This document shows, piece after piece, positions 34,877 through 48,654 of a stretch of 64,000 nucleotides of DNA (positions within the stretch are counted from its first letter, which is position 1; the number at the start of each line of letters is the position of its first letter). The DNA is from Canna indica (lineage: Eukaryota > Streptophyta > Magnoliopsida > Zingiberales > Cannaceae): NCBI GenBank assembly GCA_034359265.1, contig CP136890.1:38600501-38664500 (forward strand), in the 5' to 3' direction. The notes beneath the pieces were generated by a model. It worked only from the letters and a program-made list of their open reading frames with translations, made no database searches and had not been told where the DNA came from. The translations under genes and the position numbers were made by a program.

Positions 34877-37656
34877 TGTCGCGCCCCCAACTCAGGGTCA
34901 CGTGACCGGCTAGGGTATACGTGCCTATACCCCGCAGTCTAACTCATGCACATGCCAACTCATAAAAGATATAGGAAGAAATAACAGTTTTTATTATAAA
35001 TAGTGAAGTTTTTAGCAAAAGTTCAAGTGCGAAAATAAATGAATCAAAGTCCAATAGTTCACTTACAAGTGAAATCTGAAATGAAAGACATGAATATCCC
35101 CAAGGGACTACAACTACAAAATACCAAAATACAGGTGCATGACAAACTACCAAAAGCTCGACTACGACCCCTAACTAGGACTACTATGAGATCAATGTGG
35201 CTTCTCTGCCCTCCAGCCACGCCAAGTGCTCTAGCCCGGCCACCTCACCGGTCATGCTCTGCAAAAAAAATAAAAAACGACAATGGGTGAGTTCAAAGAA
35301 CTCAATGAGCGGTTCTACCAACCCCCGCGAGAAACCAATCACATAGATATAGCATATAATAAAAGACCTGTCTCAAACAGGAAATAAAGTCACAATGGAG
35401 TGACTAGCTATCAGGGCATCTGGCCACCACACGCCCGAAGGCATCCAACACTCTAGCAGTAAAATACAACAGACCTCAGCCTACCGTGCCCTAAGGCAAC
35501 AATCATACTCAAGGGTTACTAGGATAATCGGGATTGACCCATCTGAGCTTATCATATAATAAATAAACTCAGGAGCAATCGGGATTTATCCGTCCGAACT
35601 TGCTCCACGAAACGCGTAGGAACAATTGGGATTCGTCCGTCCGAATTTGTCTCTTAAATATATCACAGAAATAATCGGGATTTGCCCGTTCGAACTTATT
35701 CCTTAAAAGAAACTCGAGAACAATCAGGATTTATCCGTCCGAACTTGTTCCATGAGAAAACACAAAAACAATCTAGATTTGTCCGTCCAAACTTGTTCTA
35801 AAGAAATAGCGTAGGAATAATCGAGATTCGACAATCCGAACTTATTCCTTTAATACACAGGTTGGGAATTAACCATCCAATCTTCCGGGCCAAGCCTGCT
35901 ATCCAGCTCCTAACCGAGTCTCTCCGCCATTCATAAAGACATGGCGTAATATGACCTACGTCAAGTGTCTCCTACGGTACATGTCTTAGGGATGTCTTTA
36001 TTGAGAATGTTACAACACCCAAAACTCGATCCCAACTACTAGACCGTAACATCATAATCCATGAGGTTTTATTTCATGCACAAAGTTAAATTTGTTAGTT
36101 CATAACAGATTATGCTGCCCCTTGAATTTTAATTATGCAATTAAAATTTTCATTTGCCAAAATTAAGGTTTTGTTTTTAGTTTACTGTTGAGCTCAAAAC
36201 TAGTGCAACCAAGTCGAATCTGACTACCAGAGTAAGTCCTATGAATCCAGACTATATTTTCTTGTCAAAATGATAGGTTACACGACTATGTTCAGTAAAC
36301 TATACACACCACAACATGAATTTCAAAATCAGTCACAAATCAATAATTCAGCATATAGTTTTAGCAAAACTAAATTTCCAGGACATCAAGAAAATAAATT
36401 TGAAATTCACAGAATTTAAATTCTTAATCACTATCAAAACAGAATTATAATATTGAGACAAAATTCACAAGAATAAAATCATGTTTGTTTAACCAAGATT
36501 AGCAAGCATCAAGATAATCTTAAAACAAGATTCCAACTACACGATCAAGAACTCATATCAAGAACACCCATGACTTCAAGATCAAATCCTATTTTTATAG
36601 AACGTGATTAATATCCAAAAATCACAGAATTTATTTCAAGGCATGCATCAACAATATAAGAACCTAAATTGGTAAGCAACTCAAGGCATAGATCTCAAAG
36701 ATAAACAAGAACATAATATTTACATAGGCATTTTATCAAACACGTTGAGGGCACCCTTGTTTCTCCCTTGGCCGAGCACCCCTAGGGTAGTCCTAGGGTT
36801 GCCGAGCCACAAAGGGGAAGTCTCGGGCCCTCCTTCCACAAATCAACACAAGAATTCGGCGATCACGACCCACAAATCGACGAAAATAAAGAAGAACAAC
36901 AAGACGCCGAAATCGGCGCAAGAACACGAGAGAAACCGGAGAAAAAGAGGGATAAAACCACTCACATGACTAGGAAGAAGAAATAGAAAGAACTTCCAAG
37001 CGGTGGCCCTCGAATCCGGCCTCCAAGGCGCGACGGCTTGGCTCCTTAAGAAGGGGCGGCTCGGCTCCAACCAAGAAAAGGAGCGGTGGCTCCAAGGCTT
37101 CAAGCCGACGGCTTGGCCTCCAAAGAAAGGAGAGGGGGAAGAGGAAGAGGGCTCGGCTACTGAGGGCGATGGCTCCAAGGGAGGGGAGAGGGGCGGCTGG
37201 CAGCTCGGCTGCTCCTCTCTCCAAGCGGCTTGTGCGGCTTCGATAGCGAGTTACATGCCAAGGTAGGGGGGTGGGATTTTATAATCTCTTCCCCACCTCA
37301 TCCAACCCTAACCCCTTTTAAGTCGCATCCGCCTCAAACCCGAATCCAAACCCGCTAACCCGCCTCAGTTAAATCTAACCCCAATATAAACACAAGCATC
37401 AACCACATACTAAATACAAGCACCACTTATATGCACATCCATATGCAACATAATTTAATAATCAAGCATACACAATAAAATAATTAAATAAATTATCTAC
37501 GCAGGAAAAGAAATTGCATAATTCATATTCCTACTTACCCGAGCTCGTAAGCTCGCACCGGACCATGAGTCGACTCGGCTCGACCTCGGACTAGCCCGCT
37601 AGGCTGACAAACACAAACAATAATAAAAAATCAATAATAATATCAAGGATATTATA
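34877..37656 (-). mobile_element. chromovirus-type solo LTR
   Basis: Minus-strand ends TATAATATCC...GGGGGCGCGACA; flanked by GATTT on both sides (34872-34876, 37657-37661). Same family as 26353-31980, including the tandem-like 'aataatcggga' units (35520-35880) and a minus-strand TATA-like 'attataaaat' near 37275 followed by a GC-rich leader. No internal region. Confidence 0.82.
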
Positions 37657-37682
37657 GATTTCTTCTTACTTGATCATCGGAG

Positions 37683-39328
37683 TATTGGTGAAATGGCCTA
37701 CACTAGAGGGAGGATGAATAGTATGTCCACTAAAATTTTAGTCTAATTCCGGTTTTAATTATTTTCTTGATTACTTTAGGCAATTCACAATTCAACTAGA
37801 TCAATAAGTGCAGAAGCAATAAATGAATCAACTAAACACAAGTAACCACACAAGCACAATAGCAATGCAAACGAGGAGATTTATAGTTGTCCAGCCCCAA
37901 TGCCTACTCCAATACCTAAGCACCCCGCTTAGGATTTCTAAACTTAGCTTTACTAGATTATATCATTTTCCTTACAATGATGACCTTTTACCCGAAGAGT
38001 CTTCGCTCTCAACCTAAGGCACTTCCACACCCAGAAGTCTCTGCTTTCTTACCGAGAGCACTCTTCCACCTCAACCTTAAGGGACAACAATCACTAATCC
38101 AAGCAAACTAAGTACATCAATGGATTTAAGCCTCAAACACAAAGGCTACCGCCAAACTCAATCAAATCAGGCAACCTTGGTTTACACACTTGATGTACAA
38201 TGAAAATAAAATAATAAAATACAATAACAATTGGAGCAATAAACAAATCAAAGTATACATAGCTTCAAAAGAAACTCCCTAGTCCTCTTGATGCCTCAAG
38301 ATGATGAATCGATGATGAATGAATGCTCAATCAAGATTTCAACAAGAAACTAGAGTATAGAAATAAAAATGGCTCAACCAAGGCTTTAGTATCACATATA
38401 ATGGCTCAAGGAACATTGGAAGATGTAAGGAAGGCTAGGGAGGCTTATTTATAGGGAGCCAAGGAAGTGAGGCTTGGATGAAACAACACAACGACTCAAA
38501 AAAGAGTTGTTACCGCCCGTCGGTCGATCACCGGTCGATGGGCGATCGACCGCTCGAGCGATCGATTATCGACCGAGAGGCCTCTGTCGATTTTGAGCCT
38601 CTACCGATAGCTCATCGATCGATGGTCGGTCGACTGACCATCGACCGGTCCATCTACCAAAACTACTATAAGAGCTTTCAGCAAGGTCTAGTCTTTCCTA
38701 AGAGGTCTAGTCTCCCCTAAGTCTTATAAATATTTTTTAACTTTAAAACATAAATGTTATATAAGGATTACCTCTCCATTTGGATACAATAAAAATATCT
38801 GCTAGAAAATTAAAATCGTTAAGAATCAAAATTTAACTTTTAAGGTCTAGTACAAATTTCCGAAAAACGAAAATTTTATAATATCTCGGATCAAATATGA
38901 ATCGGTTAAATGCTTCAAAAAAATCCTTAAAAATATATCGTTAACTAGTTTTTACCTAAGGAAAAATTATTGAGACTTTTGCTGCCAAGAAAATATCTAG
39001 GTCATATAGCCATCCAAGGAGCTCCCTAGACTTAGTGAATTTCATGGCCATTTTTCAGGTTTTCATGTTTTGGGGTTCAGATTTCGATTTTGGGGTTTCC
39101 TTAAATCATAATGAGGATTTACAACGAATGCTAGACACCATAAACCTAAACTCTAACTTCTCAAAGAATCCCGAGCATCGACACACGTCCTTGTCGATTT
39201 CTTTGATCGGGGACGTTATGCGCTAACCGACTTGGAACTTGAAAATATTTCTCCATGAAAACATTAGTTTTATGTTTGTTATAATCAAAATCAAGATTAA
39301 GACCAAGGTTGAAAACCTTAGGCCGACA
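37683..39328 (-). mobile_element. family 1 solo LTR (reverse)
   Basis: Matches the 1.7-kb LTR at 1786-3526 in inverse orientation from TATTGG to CCGACA. Flanks CGGAG (37678-37682) and CAGAG (39329-39333) differ at one base. It retains the GGTCGATCG palindrome array (38515-38650) and a TATA-like 'ctataaataagcc' (minus, about 38447). No internal region. Confidence 0.82.
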
Positions 39329-39383
39329 CAGAGTGTATTTGCAAGTCACCCCCGGCCCGGAGCCACGCCGAACTAAGAGACAT

Positions 39384-39400
39384 TTGGCGCCCACCGTGGA
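39384..39400 (+). other. primer-binding-site region of the Tat element
   Basis: TTGGCGCCCACCGTGG directly follows the left LTR end (AAGAGACA). This motif is common just after LTRs of plant Gypsy elements. I could not assign the primer tRNA with confidence. Confidence 0.65.
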
Positions 39401-39426
39401 ACCGAGTAATTCTTACCTGCCCCATC

Positions 39427-40734
39427 ATGGTAGAAACCCGGAGTTAGGTGAATGCCGCCACACATAGGCATCAACTTCCCTTTATACTAATAGACACTAA
39501 CATGGTGAGGAGTGACGCTCCTGTGTCCATCGACATAACGTTGGACTAGTTACGACGTCCGATCATCGATATCCAGATGCAAAACTAGAGGATGACAGCC
39601 CAAGTCGACATGCTAACGCAATCCAAGGAGCAAATTCCAATCGAGTGCGAGCCCCGTCATTTGGATCATGAAGAAGATAGCCACGACGAGAGAACTGGGT
39701 AACCGACCTCAGTCCTTGGAGACGAGATCTCCCATACACAACACCTAAGAGAAGGAACTTGGACCACAAAAGCCATTTGCCAAGCACATCATGGCAGTTC
39801 ATCTTTTTGACAACTTCAAACTATCGACAACTCTACTCAACGGCGCAATCGACTCCATCCTGTACCGAGCTTTCTCCACTTTCTTGGGAAAAGCCACATT
39901 GCTAAAGTTCTCCACCCTACTGTCAGGGTTAGTTCACACCCTCCAAGAGCTCTCTATAGCCTTCATCAACTAGTTCTCCTCGTATAGAATCTATTAAGAT
40001 GACCCACTCCACTACATCAAGCAAGGACCGCATGAGCCATTGAGGGAGTACCTGAAGAGATTCCATGTCGTGGCCATGGAAATTCCCAACCGCGATCCCC
40101 ATGTCGAGTTGTATTATGTCACGCACGGCCTAAAACCCGGACAGTTTGTAGATCAGATCGCCTTGTCCAAACCAAGAAGTTTGAGCGAGTTCCGAGAATG
40201 AGTAGTATGCTACATGGAGATAAAAGAGCTCAGAGAGGCCAAAAAATCTGATAGGCAAACCAGCAATGACACCAAATACAAAAACCCAAAAAATGCGATA
40301 AAAAGGGAAGATCGAGATTGCCGCGAGCGAGACAGTAGCAAAAGAGGAAGGTCACCACCCCAACCAAGCGCTAAATATAAGAAATACACTCCATTAAATA
40401 TGAAAAGGGAGATTGTTCTCCAAAAATTTACGACCAACAACTTCTCAAACATCCCAATAATACTACGAAGCAGAAGGTACCACCCACTATCGATACAAGC
40501 AAGAGGTGCGCATTCCATGACACCTATGGGCACACCAGCTAAGAGTTCGTAGTGCTAAAAGATCAAACTGAAAATTTAGTATGGGAAGGATGGCTCAACC
40601 GTTATATCGATCACAAAAGGAGCCATAGCCGGGATAAGAATGACCATGACCACCGACGCCGAAGTCGGAGCAAAACGCCCTCGTGCAACACCGGTGGCAA
40701 CCAAGACACCGACATGACTAATTTGTTGGTAATC
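39427..40734 (+). pseudogene. Tat-type Gypsy gag, broken
   Basis: A start-like MVETRS at 39427 is followed by scattered stops. Recognisable gag segments follow: FLGKATLLKFSTLLSG, IKQGPHEPLREYLKRFHVVA, MEIPNRDPHVELYYVTHGLK, PGQFVDQIALSKPRSLSEF and YMEIKELREAKK. Next is a basic linker, then YTPLNMKREIVLQ and a zinc-finger-like CAFHDTYGHTS*EFVVLKDQ with its last Cys lost, then GWLNRYI. It ends at LLVIIG, where insertion 40735-42405 splits it. The order matches retrotrans_gag of Tat-lineage elements. Many stops and frameshifts make it dead. Confidence 0.8.
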
Positions 40735-42405
40735 ATTGGCACAAAGGGGTAGCGGAAAACAAAAAAAATTGTATGCCTTTGATCACCACAACCAAGATCT
40801 GATTGCATCGTCAAAACAATAGCAAAGAAAAATAAAGAGAAGGTTAGATATGTTACCCAAACGGATGAACGAAGTACCTTCTCATCATCGGGTTGTCGTA
40901 AACCACAGTGATTCAAATTGGATCACCTCCAAAGTATCCACACTAGGATGGATCCAAGAATGCTTCAAGCGTAGCAACAATAGCCAAAATTCCCTATATG
41001 CTAGCAAGGGAATTTGGCACAAGGAGAAAGGTGGGGTGGAGTGGAGTGGAAGAGGCACAATGAGCGAAGAGAGACAAAATTGATTTTTGCTCCTCCTCTT
41101 CATGTTGTCTGCGGCTGCACCCTAGGAGTGCAAATAAATACTCCTAGGGTTAGGGTTTCAAACCAATAAGTGGGCTCAAGATGGATCAAATCCATCTCAT
41201 GGGCCCACAGGTTTAAAATAAAATTGATCAAATCTATCTAATGGGTTTAAGTCCAATAAGTGGACTCAACTAGATGGATCAAATCCATCTCATGTGCCTC
41301 GCAAGCCATCTTCTCTCTTCTTTTTCATGGACCTATGACATCTCATGCCATATATGTCATTATTATTTTACCTTTGTATCCTTCCTATAAGTGTGTGACC
41401 TTATGAGCTTCTTAAACATGTTGGCAGTATATAGTGAATTATAATTCTCACTGAAGTGGAATTACATGATTTAAACTCTTTAAATTATTATTCATTCTCA
41501 ATGAATAAATTCATTTATACAAGTAAAGAGAGGCTTATAGCCAAGCATCATGACTACCCAAATGTCAAAAGGTCGATGGTTTGACCATTTCACCCTTCCA
41601 TATGCAGTTACCGTGCAATCAACTCCTTTCACCACTCTTTATCTCATTCAGGTTAATCAAGTCCTGAATGTAAAGATTCTTGTATCTTTATTCCAAAAAT
41701 GCCCCTTATGAATCACATTCATAAATGCATACTGTTCTGGCCAAAGACTCCTGGATAAAGAGATTGTACAAAAAGAGTGAAGATAAACTCCCCACATAAA
41801 TATGGGGTGGTGAATCCTATATTGATCACTCAACTATCTTCAAGTGATTCATGCTATACCCAATCTTCAAGCTATGAACACCCAAAGGCGAACCATAAGT
41901 AATGAAGTCAAAGTATAACACTAGGCACAAGTCCAAGGATACTTGCACCACTGATATAATGAGATGCTTTCACAGACATTGATTGAATATTCATGCGAAG
42001 ATCTCATGATTAGGTCTCCAATGAACTTGTTTCTCAAACAAGCTTCCACATGTTAACTCTGAGCATCGCAATGCTCACAACTTGTGAGAACTATTGCTTG
42101 AACAAGTCAAGTAGTATAATATGTGCTAGTATATTCGTATTAACAATGTCCTGTCTTGTTAATACTATGACTAGGGATAATTTAGGTATAAACACATTTA
42201 CATGCAATAAGAATCTCACATCATGAACTCTTCATGATTCCCTTTGCATTGTGTCATATACCAAGGACTTTATTACATAGTTTAAGTCTTTATGCAAGCA
42301 AATGAATTTACATGAGCACTAAGTAATAAAGATAGCCTTTTAAATAAGTAAAATGTACATGAAGAGTTCCCAATTATATGAGGGCTCTATGGCATATCAC
42401 TAACA
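40735..42405. mobile_element. solo LTR (element D) in gag
   Basis: 1671 bp ending ACTAACA and starting (A)TTGGCAC, flanked by TAATC at 40730-40734 and 42406-42410. An early 'agcggaaaac' word resembles the start of the LTRs at 44012, 46170 and 49598. No coding capacity. Confidence 0.72.
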
Positions 42406-42410
42406 TAATC

Positions 42411-43320
42411 GACTGACCAATGAGAATCGTGGGATCATCGACCACATAGCCAGAGATTCACTTGAGGAGGCGAGCCAAGCTCGGCTAGGGAAAGGTCCCT
42501 CCGAGCCATCATGGTAGTTGACGACTCAATTCACCTGCAAGGTCCACCATGAAAGCCCCAATAATATCGTTCTATGAATCTGACATCTAAAGAAATGATA
42601 AAAATCTGCACTACCATGTCGTCATCTCTGTAATTTCTGGCAACTTTATTGTTAGGAAAGTCCTGGTAGAATAGGAAAGCTCAGCCGACATCCCCCTTCA
42701 CGCTACGTTCAGAAAGATGCAACTAACTAATGCTTCACTCCACCCCTAGAATGGGGGCCTAGTCAACTTCTCGGGAGAACGAGTCAATGTCTAAGGCTAT
42801 GTATGGCTGAGAACGACATTCAACTAGTGGTCGAAGGAAAAGACAATAGATATGCAATACCTGGTTTTTGATATCCTCAACCCCTGTCAACTCCTTGGGG
42901 CGACTAGCGCTAAACAACTTGGGAGCCATCGTATCAACTCCCCACCTGGCACTCAAATTCTCCATTTCGGAGATAGAAGTGGGGGTGGTCCATGTCGACC
43001 AGAAAGAAGCCCACTAGTGCTATAACGAACATTTGAAGTAGAAGACGACCAAGCCGAGGGAAGATCCAAGGGCTCCACCCCATCAACGACTCTCAATATC
43101 CCTCACAGAACATCAGCCGAGGATATCCAAGCTGGACCTGAATAAGGATGTCCAAGAGTGACTCCAACCCGTCGATAACTCGGAGCCCGTGTGAACTGGA
43201 GCATTGCTCGAGCAGGTGGCATTCATTGGAGCTCACCTCTCAACCGAACACAAAATGCAACTTGGCTCTCTGCTCAGAAACAACGTCGACTCCCAACCAA
43301 GGGACCCCTCCCTAAAAGTG
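42411..43320 (+). pseudogene. Tat-type gag end and retropepsin, broken
   Basis: After the insertion, SLEEASQARLGKGPS marks the gag-pol linker. Then come SSADI and MQLTNASLHP, NFSGERVNV, GYVWLRTTFN, KTIDMQYLVFDI and GATSAKQLGSHRINSPPGTQ. These correspond to the plant Gypsy protease (DTGSSADILF, then GF.G..V...G.I.L, then VVD.PS.YN.ILGRP) with the catalytic DTG destroyed by a stop. LEQVAFIGAHLSTEHKMQL at about 43200-43265 is the protease-RT linker. Confidence 0.75.
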
Positions 43321-43865
43321 TATCAATAGTTTATCCATTAGTTAGGAACAAATGACGATCATTGTGTAATCGAGCACATGCCACGGGAGGAAGGCACCTA
43401 GGCCAATACACCACCCGAACTCGTCGGCACAAAGAAGTCATAGAACATCAAACAATCATTCAACAAGCCCATGGACAACCGAGCATCCAGCCGATCGACA
43501 TCTCGATCGATATTCGAACGTCGGAGCCGACAATGGGCCATCCATCCAATAGCTTGGCTTAGAAAACCATCGCCATGGCCCCAACAAAAAATGATCCATC
43601 CTTAACTACAAGTGGTCGGCGCACTGTTTCCCCTTCACAACGGTTTTCTCCCACAAGGTTTTTCCCTTTGAAGGTTTTAACGAGTCATTACCACATGTGG
43701 GCCAATCACATCGCTCGGAGGGAATCTAGCATATTATCAATCTATTTTTGATCTAATAAAGACTATTTCTTTTCTCCATATCTGTGTGTGCATCTTGAAA
43801 ATTTATAACTATCTTTCTATATACGACAAAAGAACCACTACGACTCGCGTCAGGTACCCCCATCA
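43321..43865 (+). other. Tat element, pol deletion junction and downstream region
   Basis: RT, RNase H and integrase are absent. The sequence passes from the protease-RT linker straight to non-coding DNA with 'ttcccc ttcacaacgg' and 'tttttccctttgaagg' words, which in Gypsy elements follow the integrase. Confidence 0.55.
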
Positions 43866-44011
43866 TTAGCAACCTCTCTCCTGCTCAGTGACACCTCTTC
43901 CGACCCCAGCACGGCCCTACCTTACCCTCCCCACAAGCTCGGCTTGACCCCAAGCGCGGTCCTCAACCTCAGCACCATTCTTTCCGACCCCAACCATGGT
44001 CATGCCTTACG

Positions 44012-46053
44012 TGTTGGGATAGGAATAGAAAATGAAGCGGAAATAGCAATTTAAAAATTTGAAATCATCCCGAAAATAGCGATCTACTTTAGCAATATTA
44101 AGGAATTCAACATCAAAGATATGGGAGAAGCTATACCTCAACACACAGTTGGTATGGCTGCTCCTATCCCCGTTTTGAGACACATACACGCACGACCTTC
44201 AACGTAAGTCCACACCAAACACCTCGCAACAAATGGGACAGCGAACATCGAGGCTCGTTGTGTCTCCACGGAGAAGCTTTCTCAATCTTGGAATCCACCA
44301 AGGCAAGGAGAGAGGATGAGAAAATAACGAAACAAGAAGGTAAATGAAAGAATACCTCGCTGTCCTTCTTGAACTCCTCCAAGAAGATGAAGTGGGCGGC
44401 ACTCACAAGAAGATGACACCTTCGATTTGGCTTCACCAAAATCGGGCAAGGAGGATATAGATTGCCGGCCACCAATGAAGAGAAGGACGAGTTCTTTGGA
44501 GCCTCTATATTCAAGAAAACTCTAAAGGATCAAGTTTTTAATCTTCTCCAAGAAGATGAAGAACCAATTTAACCAACCCCTCCTATGGGGTATTCGACCA
44601 TAATTTATAGAAAGGAGGGGGGGGGGGGGGCTACAAAAGTAGACCTGGCTCCCCTAAAAATAAGAATGATCATTATCTAAATAAACCAATCCCCTAAAGA
44701 AAGAAGTTTATCTGAATAATTCAATTTCTTATTAATTAATAGAATTATGATTTATCCTCATAAATCAAATATCTATTAATTTTATGATTTAACGCTATAA
44801 ATCAAATTCTTATTAATTAGGATTTATCCAAATAAATTAAGTCCCAATTAATCGATTAGGCTCATGGTTAGAAATTAATTTTCCCACCATGTATATTTGA
44901 TTCAAAATCAAATTATATTTAATTCATAATTAAATATATTCCTTGTCAAGTAGTTATTTAAATATTTAATTCATAATTAAATTTAATCAACTACATGAAA
45001 TATTATCATGTGTCAATCCCTATAATTTAGGGATGACCTATAAATTAGGGTTACCGAGGAACTCCTTCCTCGCGCATTCGTTCCTATAGGAAATATCTTT
45101 CCTATCATGTCTGTAAATGAGATCCATGATTGAGTTGCAGCATGTCCATACATATAGGGCCGCATTCGGACTTTATCGCATAAGGTCTGTTACGAGGTTA
45201 GCCTGTTATGTGTGACCCATTGGGCTCCACACTAAGCCAACAGTGAGTTGTGCATAAGGGAGATTCAGATCCGATATAGTGACTTCTATTCGAATCTTAT
45301 GAGCCTCCACTAAACCTCTTTAGTGTGGTCGTAAGAGACTCCACTCACAAGTCAAGATTGACATCTAGCAATGTGTCATGACTACCCAGATAGTGTGAGG
45401 TTCAATCTACAGGGATCGAACGCCCTTCGGTGATTAGTTACCGTGCAACTAAATCCCTCGGTTACAAGGTCCTGAAGTCGGCTAGGGTACGGAAGAAGTG
45501 TCAAACCCTAATATTGGTTCATATGTATTCCACCCGCCAAGATGTCGTCTCAATAATGAAATGTCAAAAGTATCTTCCTGAAAGCTTTCATGTCTACTAT
45601 GGCCAGAGATTCCTGAGCCGACACTTGTAGGGACACATAGGACATTATCTCCTCTCACTAGGAGTAGTCGATTCCATGTTGGTTGCTCAGCTACCTCCAT
45701 GAATGCTTCCCCATGCCCTGTAATACCTGACACATGACGCTGAGGGCCACGTAGGGATATAACCAAAGCAATGGGTCGTCACTCACAAGGTAACCATGAC
45801 AACCTCAGGTCCATTGTCTGCTTGCACCTACTATCACCCGAGGAATATCCTATTGATATTCATGTAAGGATTCCATTTTGTGTTCCTCGTGGAGGTACAT
45901 TCAGTGAACTCACCCGGGTTCATGGGGTTCATCACAATCTTTATAAATAAAAATGCAAGATATGATGAAAAGTTACCTCGTTAAGTTGATTACCCCCTTG
46001 AATAGTCCCAAACACATTGACATGTGATTGGCTCAAGGGCACTATTCCTTTCA
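44012..46053. mobile_element. solo LTR (element A) in the minisatellite
   Basis: TGTTGGGATAGG...CCTTTCA, 2042 bp, flanked by TTACG at 44007-44011 and 46054-46058. It shares most of its length with element B but lacks B's 48275-48505 segment. No coding capacity. It contains a G homopolymer near 44617-44630. Confidence 0.82.
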
Positions 46054-46169
46054 TTACGATCCCCCAAGCTCGGCTTTATCCCAAGCGTAGTCCTCAGCCC
46101 CAACAACACTCCTTCCGACCCCAAGCATGGTCCTACTTTAGGCTCCCCCTGCCCCCGCGAGCTCGGCTT

Positions 46170-48654
46170 TGTTGGGATGGGATTTGAAAAATGCAACGGA
46201 AATAGCAATTTAAAAATTCAAACCATCCCGAAATAATTATCTACTTTAGAAATATTTAAGGAATTCATTATACGAGTAGAAGGGGAAGGTATACCTTATA
46301 CCGTGGTTGGATTGGGTACTCTTATTCTCGTTTCAAGACGCACACACGCACATCCTCCAATGAAAGTCCACACCAGGAACCTTGCAACAAAGGGGCAGTG
46401 AAAAACCGGACTTGTAGTGGCTCAACGGAGATGCTTTCTCGAACCCCGAAACTTCAAGAGCTAGGCCGGCCCTTCCACCAAGAATCGGGCTCCAAAACGA
46501 GAGGAAGAGGAGATGAGAAAACCACAGAACGATGAGGTAGATGAAAGAATACCTCGCTGTCCATTTCGGATTCCTCCATGAGGATGAAGTAGGCGGCACA
46601 CCCAAGTAGAAGACACCTTCAATTTGGCTTCACAAAAGATCGGGAAGGAGCAAGAAGATGGCCGGCCACCAAGGGAGAGGAGGAGGGATTCTTTGGAAGG
46701 AGCAAGAAGATGGTCGGCCACTAAGGGAGAGGAGGAGGGATTGGAACTTTTCCACTCAAGAACCCTCTCAAGAATAAAGTTCTTAATACTCTCCAAGATG
46801 AAAAACTAATTTTCTTAACCCCTTCAATGAGGTTCGGCCACCAAGGATTAATAGGGGCCTGGGCGACTACAAGAGTAAACCCGCCCCCCTAAAACTCTCT
46901 ATTCGAAATTCAATATTTCGATGTTGCCTCCATAAATAATTTATATTTAATAGCTTCAAAATTAATTAAAAATTAATTAAATCCAATTAAATATAAACTT
47001 TAATTTATCTCCATAAATTAAGAACCTATTAACAAGAATGATAATTATCTAAATAAATCAATCCCCTAAACAATAGAAAAGAGGTTTATCCAAATAATTT
47101 GAATTGCTATTAATGAATAGAATTATGATTTATCCTCATAAATCATATATTTATTAATTTTATGATTTATCTCCATAAATCAAATTCCTAATAATTAGGA
47201 TTTATCCAAATAAATTAATTCCTAGTTAATTGGTTAGGCTCATGGTTAGAAACTAATTTTACCACCATGTATATTTGATTCAAAATCCAATTATATTTAA
47301 TTTATAATTAAATACATTCCCGGTCAAGTAGTTAATTAAATATTTAATTCATAATTAAATTTAATCAACTACATAAAATATTATCATGTGTCAATCTCTA
47401 CAATTTAGGGATGCCCTACAAATTAGGATTACAGAGGAACTCCTTCCTCACGCATTTGTTCCTACAAAAAATATCTTTCCTATCATGTTCGTAAACGAGA
47501 TCCGTGATCGAGTTGCAGCATGTCCATGCTAGTAAACACAGTATACAAACTTTATCTTATAAGGTCCATTATGAGGTTAGCCTGTTGTGTGTGACCCATT
47601 GGGCCTCACACTAAGCCAGCAGTGACTTGTGTATAACGGAGACTCGAATCCGATAGAACGACTTCTATTCAAAACTTACGAGCCTCCACTAAAACCCCTT
47701 TAGTGGTCGTGAGAGACTCCACTGACATGTCAAGATTGATGTCTAACAACGTGTCATGACTACCCGGATAGTTTGAGGTTCAATCTACAGGGATCGAACG
47801 CCCTTCGGTGATTAGTTACCATGCAACTAAGTCTCTCAGTTACAATGTCCCGAATACGACTAGGGTACGGAAGAAGTGTCAAACCCTAATACTGGTGCAT
47901 ATGTATTCTGCCTACCAAGTCGTCGTCTCAATAATGATATGTCAAAAACTCTTTTCCGACATTCATATCTACTCTGGCCAGATTCCTAAGTTGACATTTG
48001 TAGGAACACATAGGACATTATCTCCTCTCACTAGGAGTAACTGATTCTATATTGGTTGCTCACATACCTCCATGGATGCTTTCCCATGCCTATAGGTATC
48101 TGACACTTGACACTGAAGGCCACGTAAGGATAAGTCCAAAGCAATGGGTCGACACTCACAAGGTAACCATGACAATCTTAGGTCCAAGGACTGTTTGCAC
48201 TTACTATCACCCGAGGAACATCCTATCAACACTCATGTACGGATTCCATTATGTGTTCCTCGTGTAGGTCCGTTCAATGAACTCATTCCCTAATGAGCAC
48301 TTGTACTTGTACATTAAATGACGACTCATAGGTAACTGTGAGATCAGCTACCCCTTATCGTATAAGGCATATACCAAGTGCACCAGTCTATCCGGAATCA
48401 CCAATCCCCTAATCGGTGATCCTATGACTAGGAACATTTAGAATATGGGAATTTGGATTCCAAGTCTCATTGGCATGATCTCATCATGACCTTGGAATCA
48501 ATTGCCCGGGTTCATGGGGTTCATCACAACCTAATATATACAAAATATAGATGCAGCATATGATGAAAAGTTGCCTCATATTATTTATTAATCAAAAATA
48601 GTTCCCTACAAAAGATGCAGCATATGATGAAAAGTTGCCTCATATTATTCATCA
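46170..48654. mobile_element. solo LTR (element B) in the minisatellite
   Basis: TGTTGGGATGGG...ATTCATCA, 2485 bp, flanked by GGCTT at 46165-46169 and 48655-48659. Same family as A. A roughly 36-bp segment ('gatgcagcatatgatgaaaa...') is directly repeated at its right end (48550-48585, 48613-48648). Also internally duplicated is 'aggagcaagaagatgg' (46648, 46699). Confidence 0.85.

Larger units (their letters stand above)
34637..39382 (+). repeat. left LTR remnant of the Tat element (split twice)
   Basis: Three pieces, 34637-34876, 37657-37682 and 39329-39382, join into one sequence colinear with 60312-60614. The gaps are the insertions at 34877-37656 and 37683-39328. Confidence 0.75.
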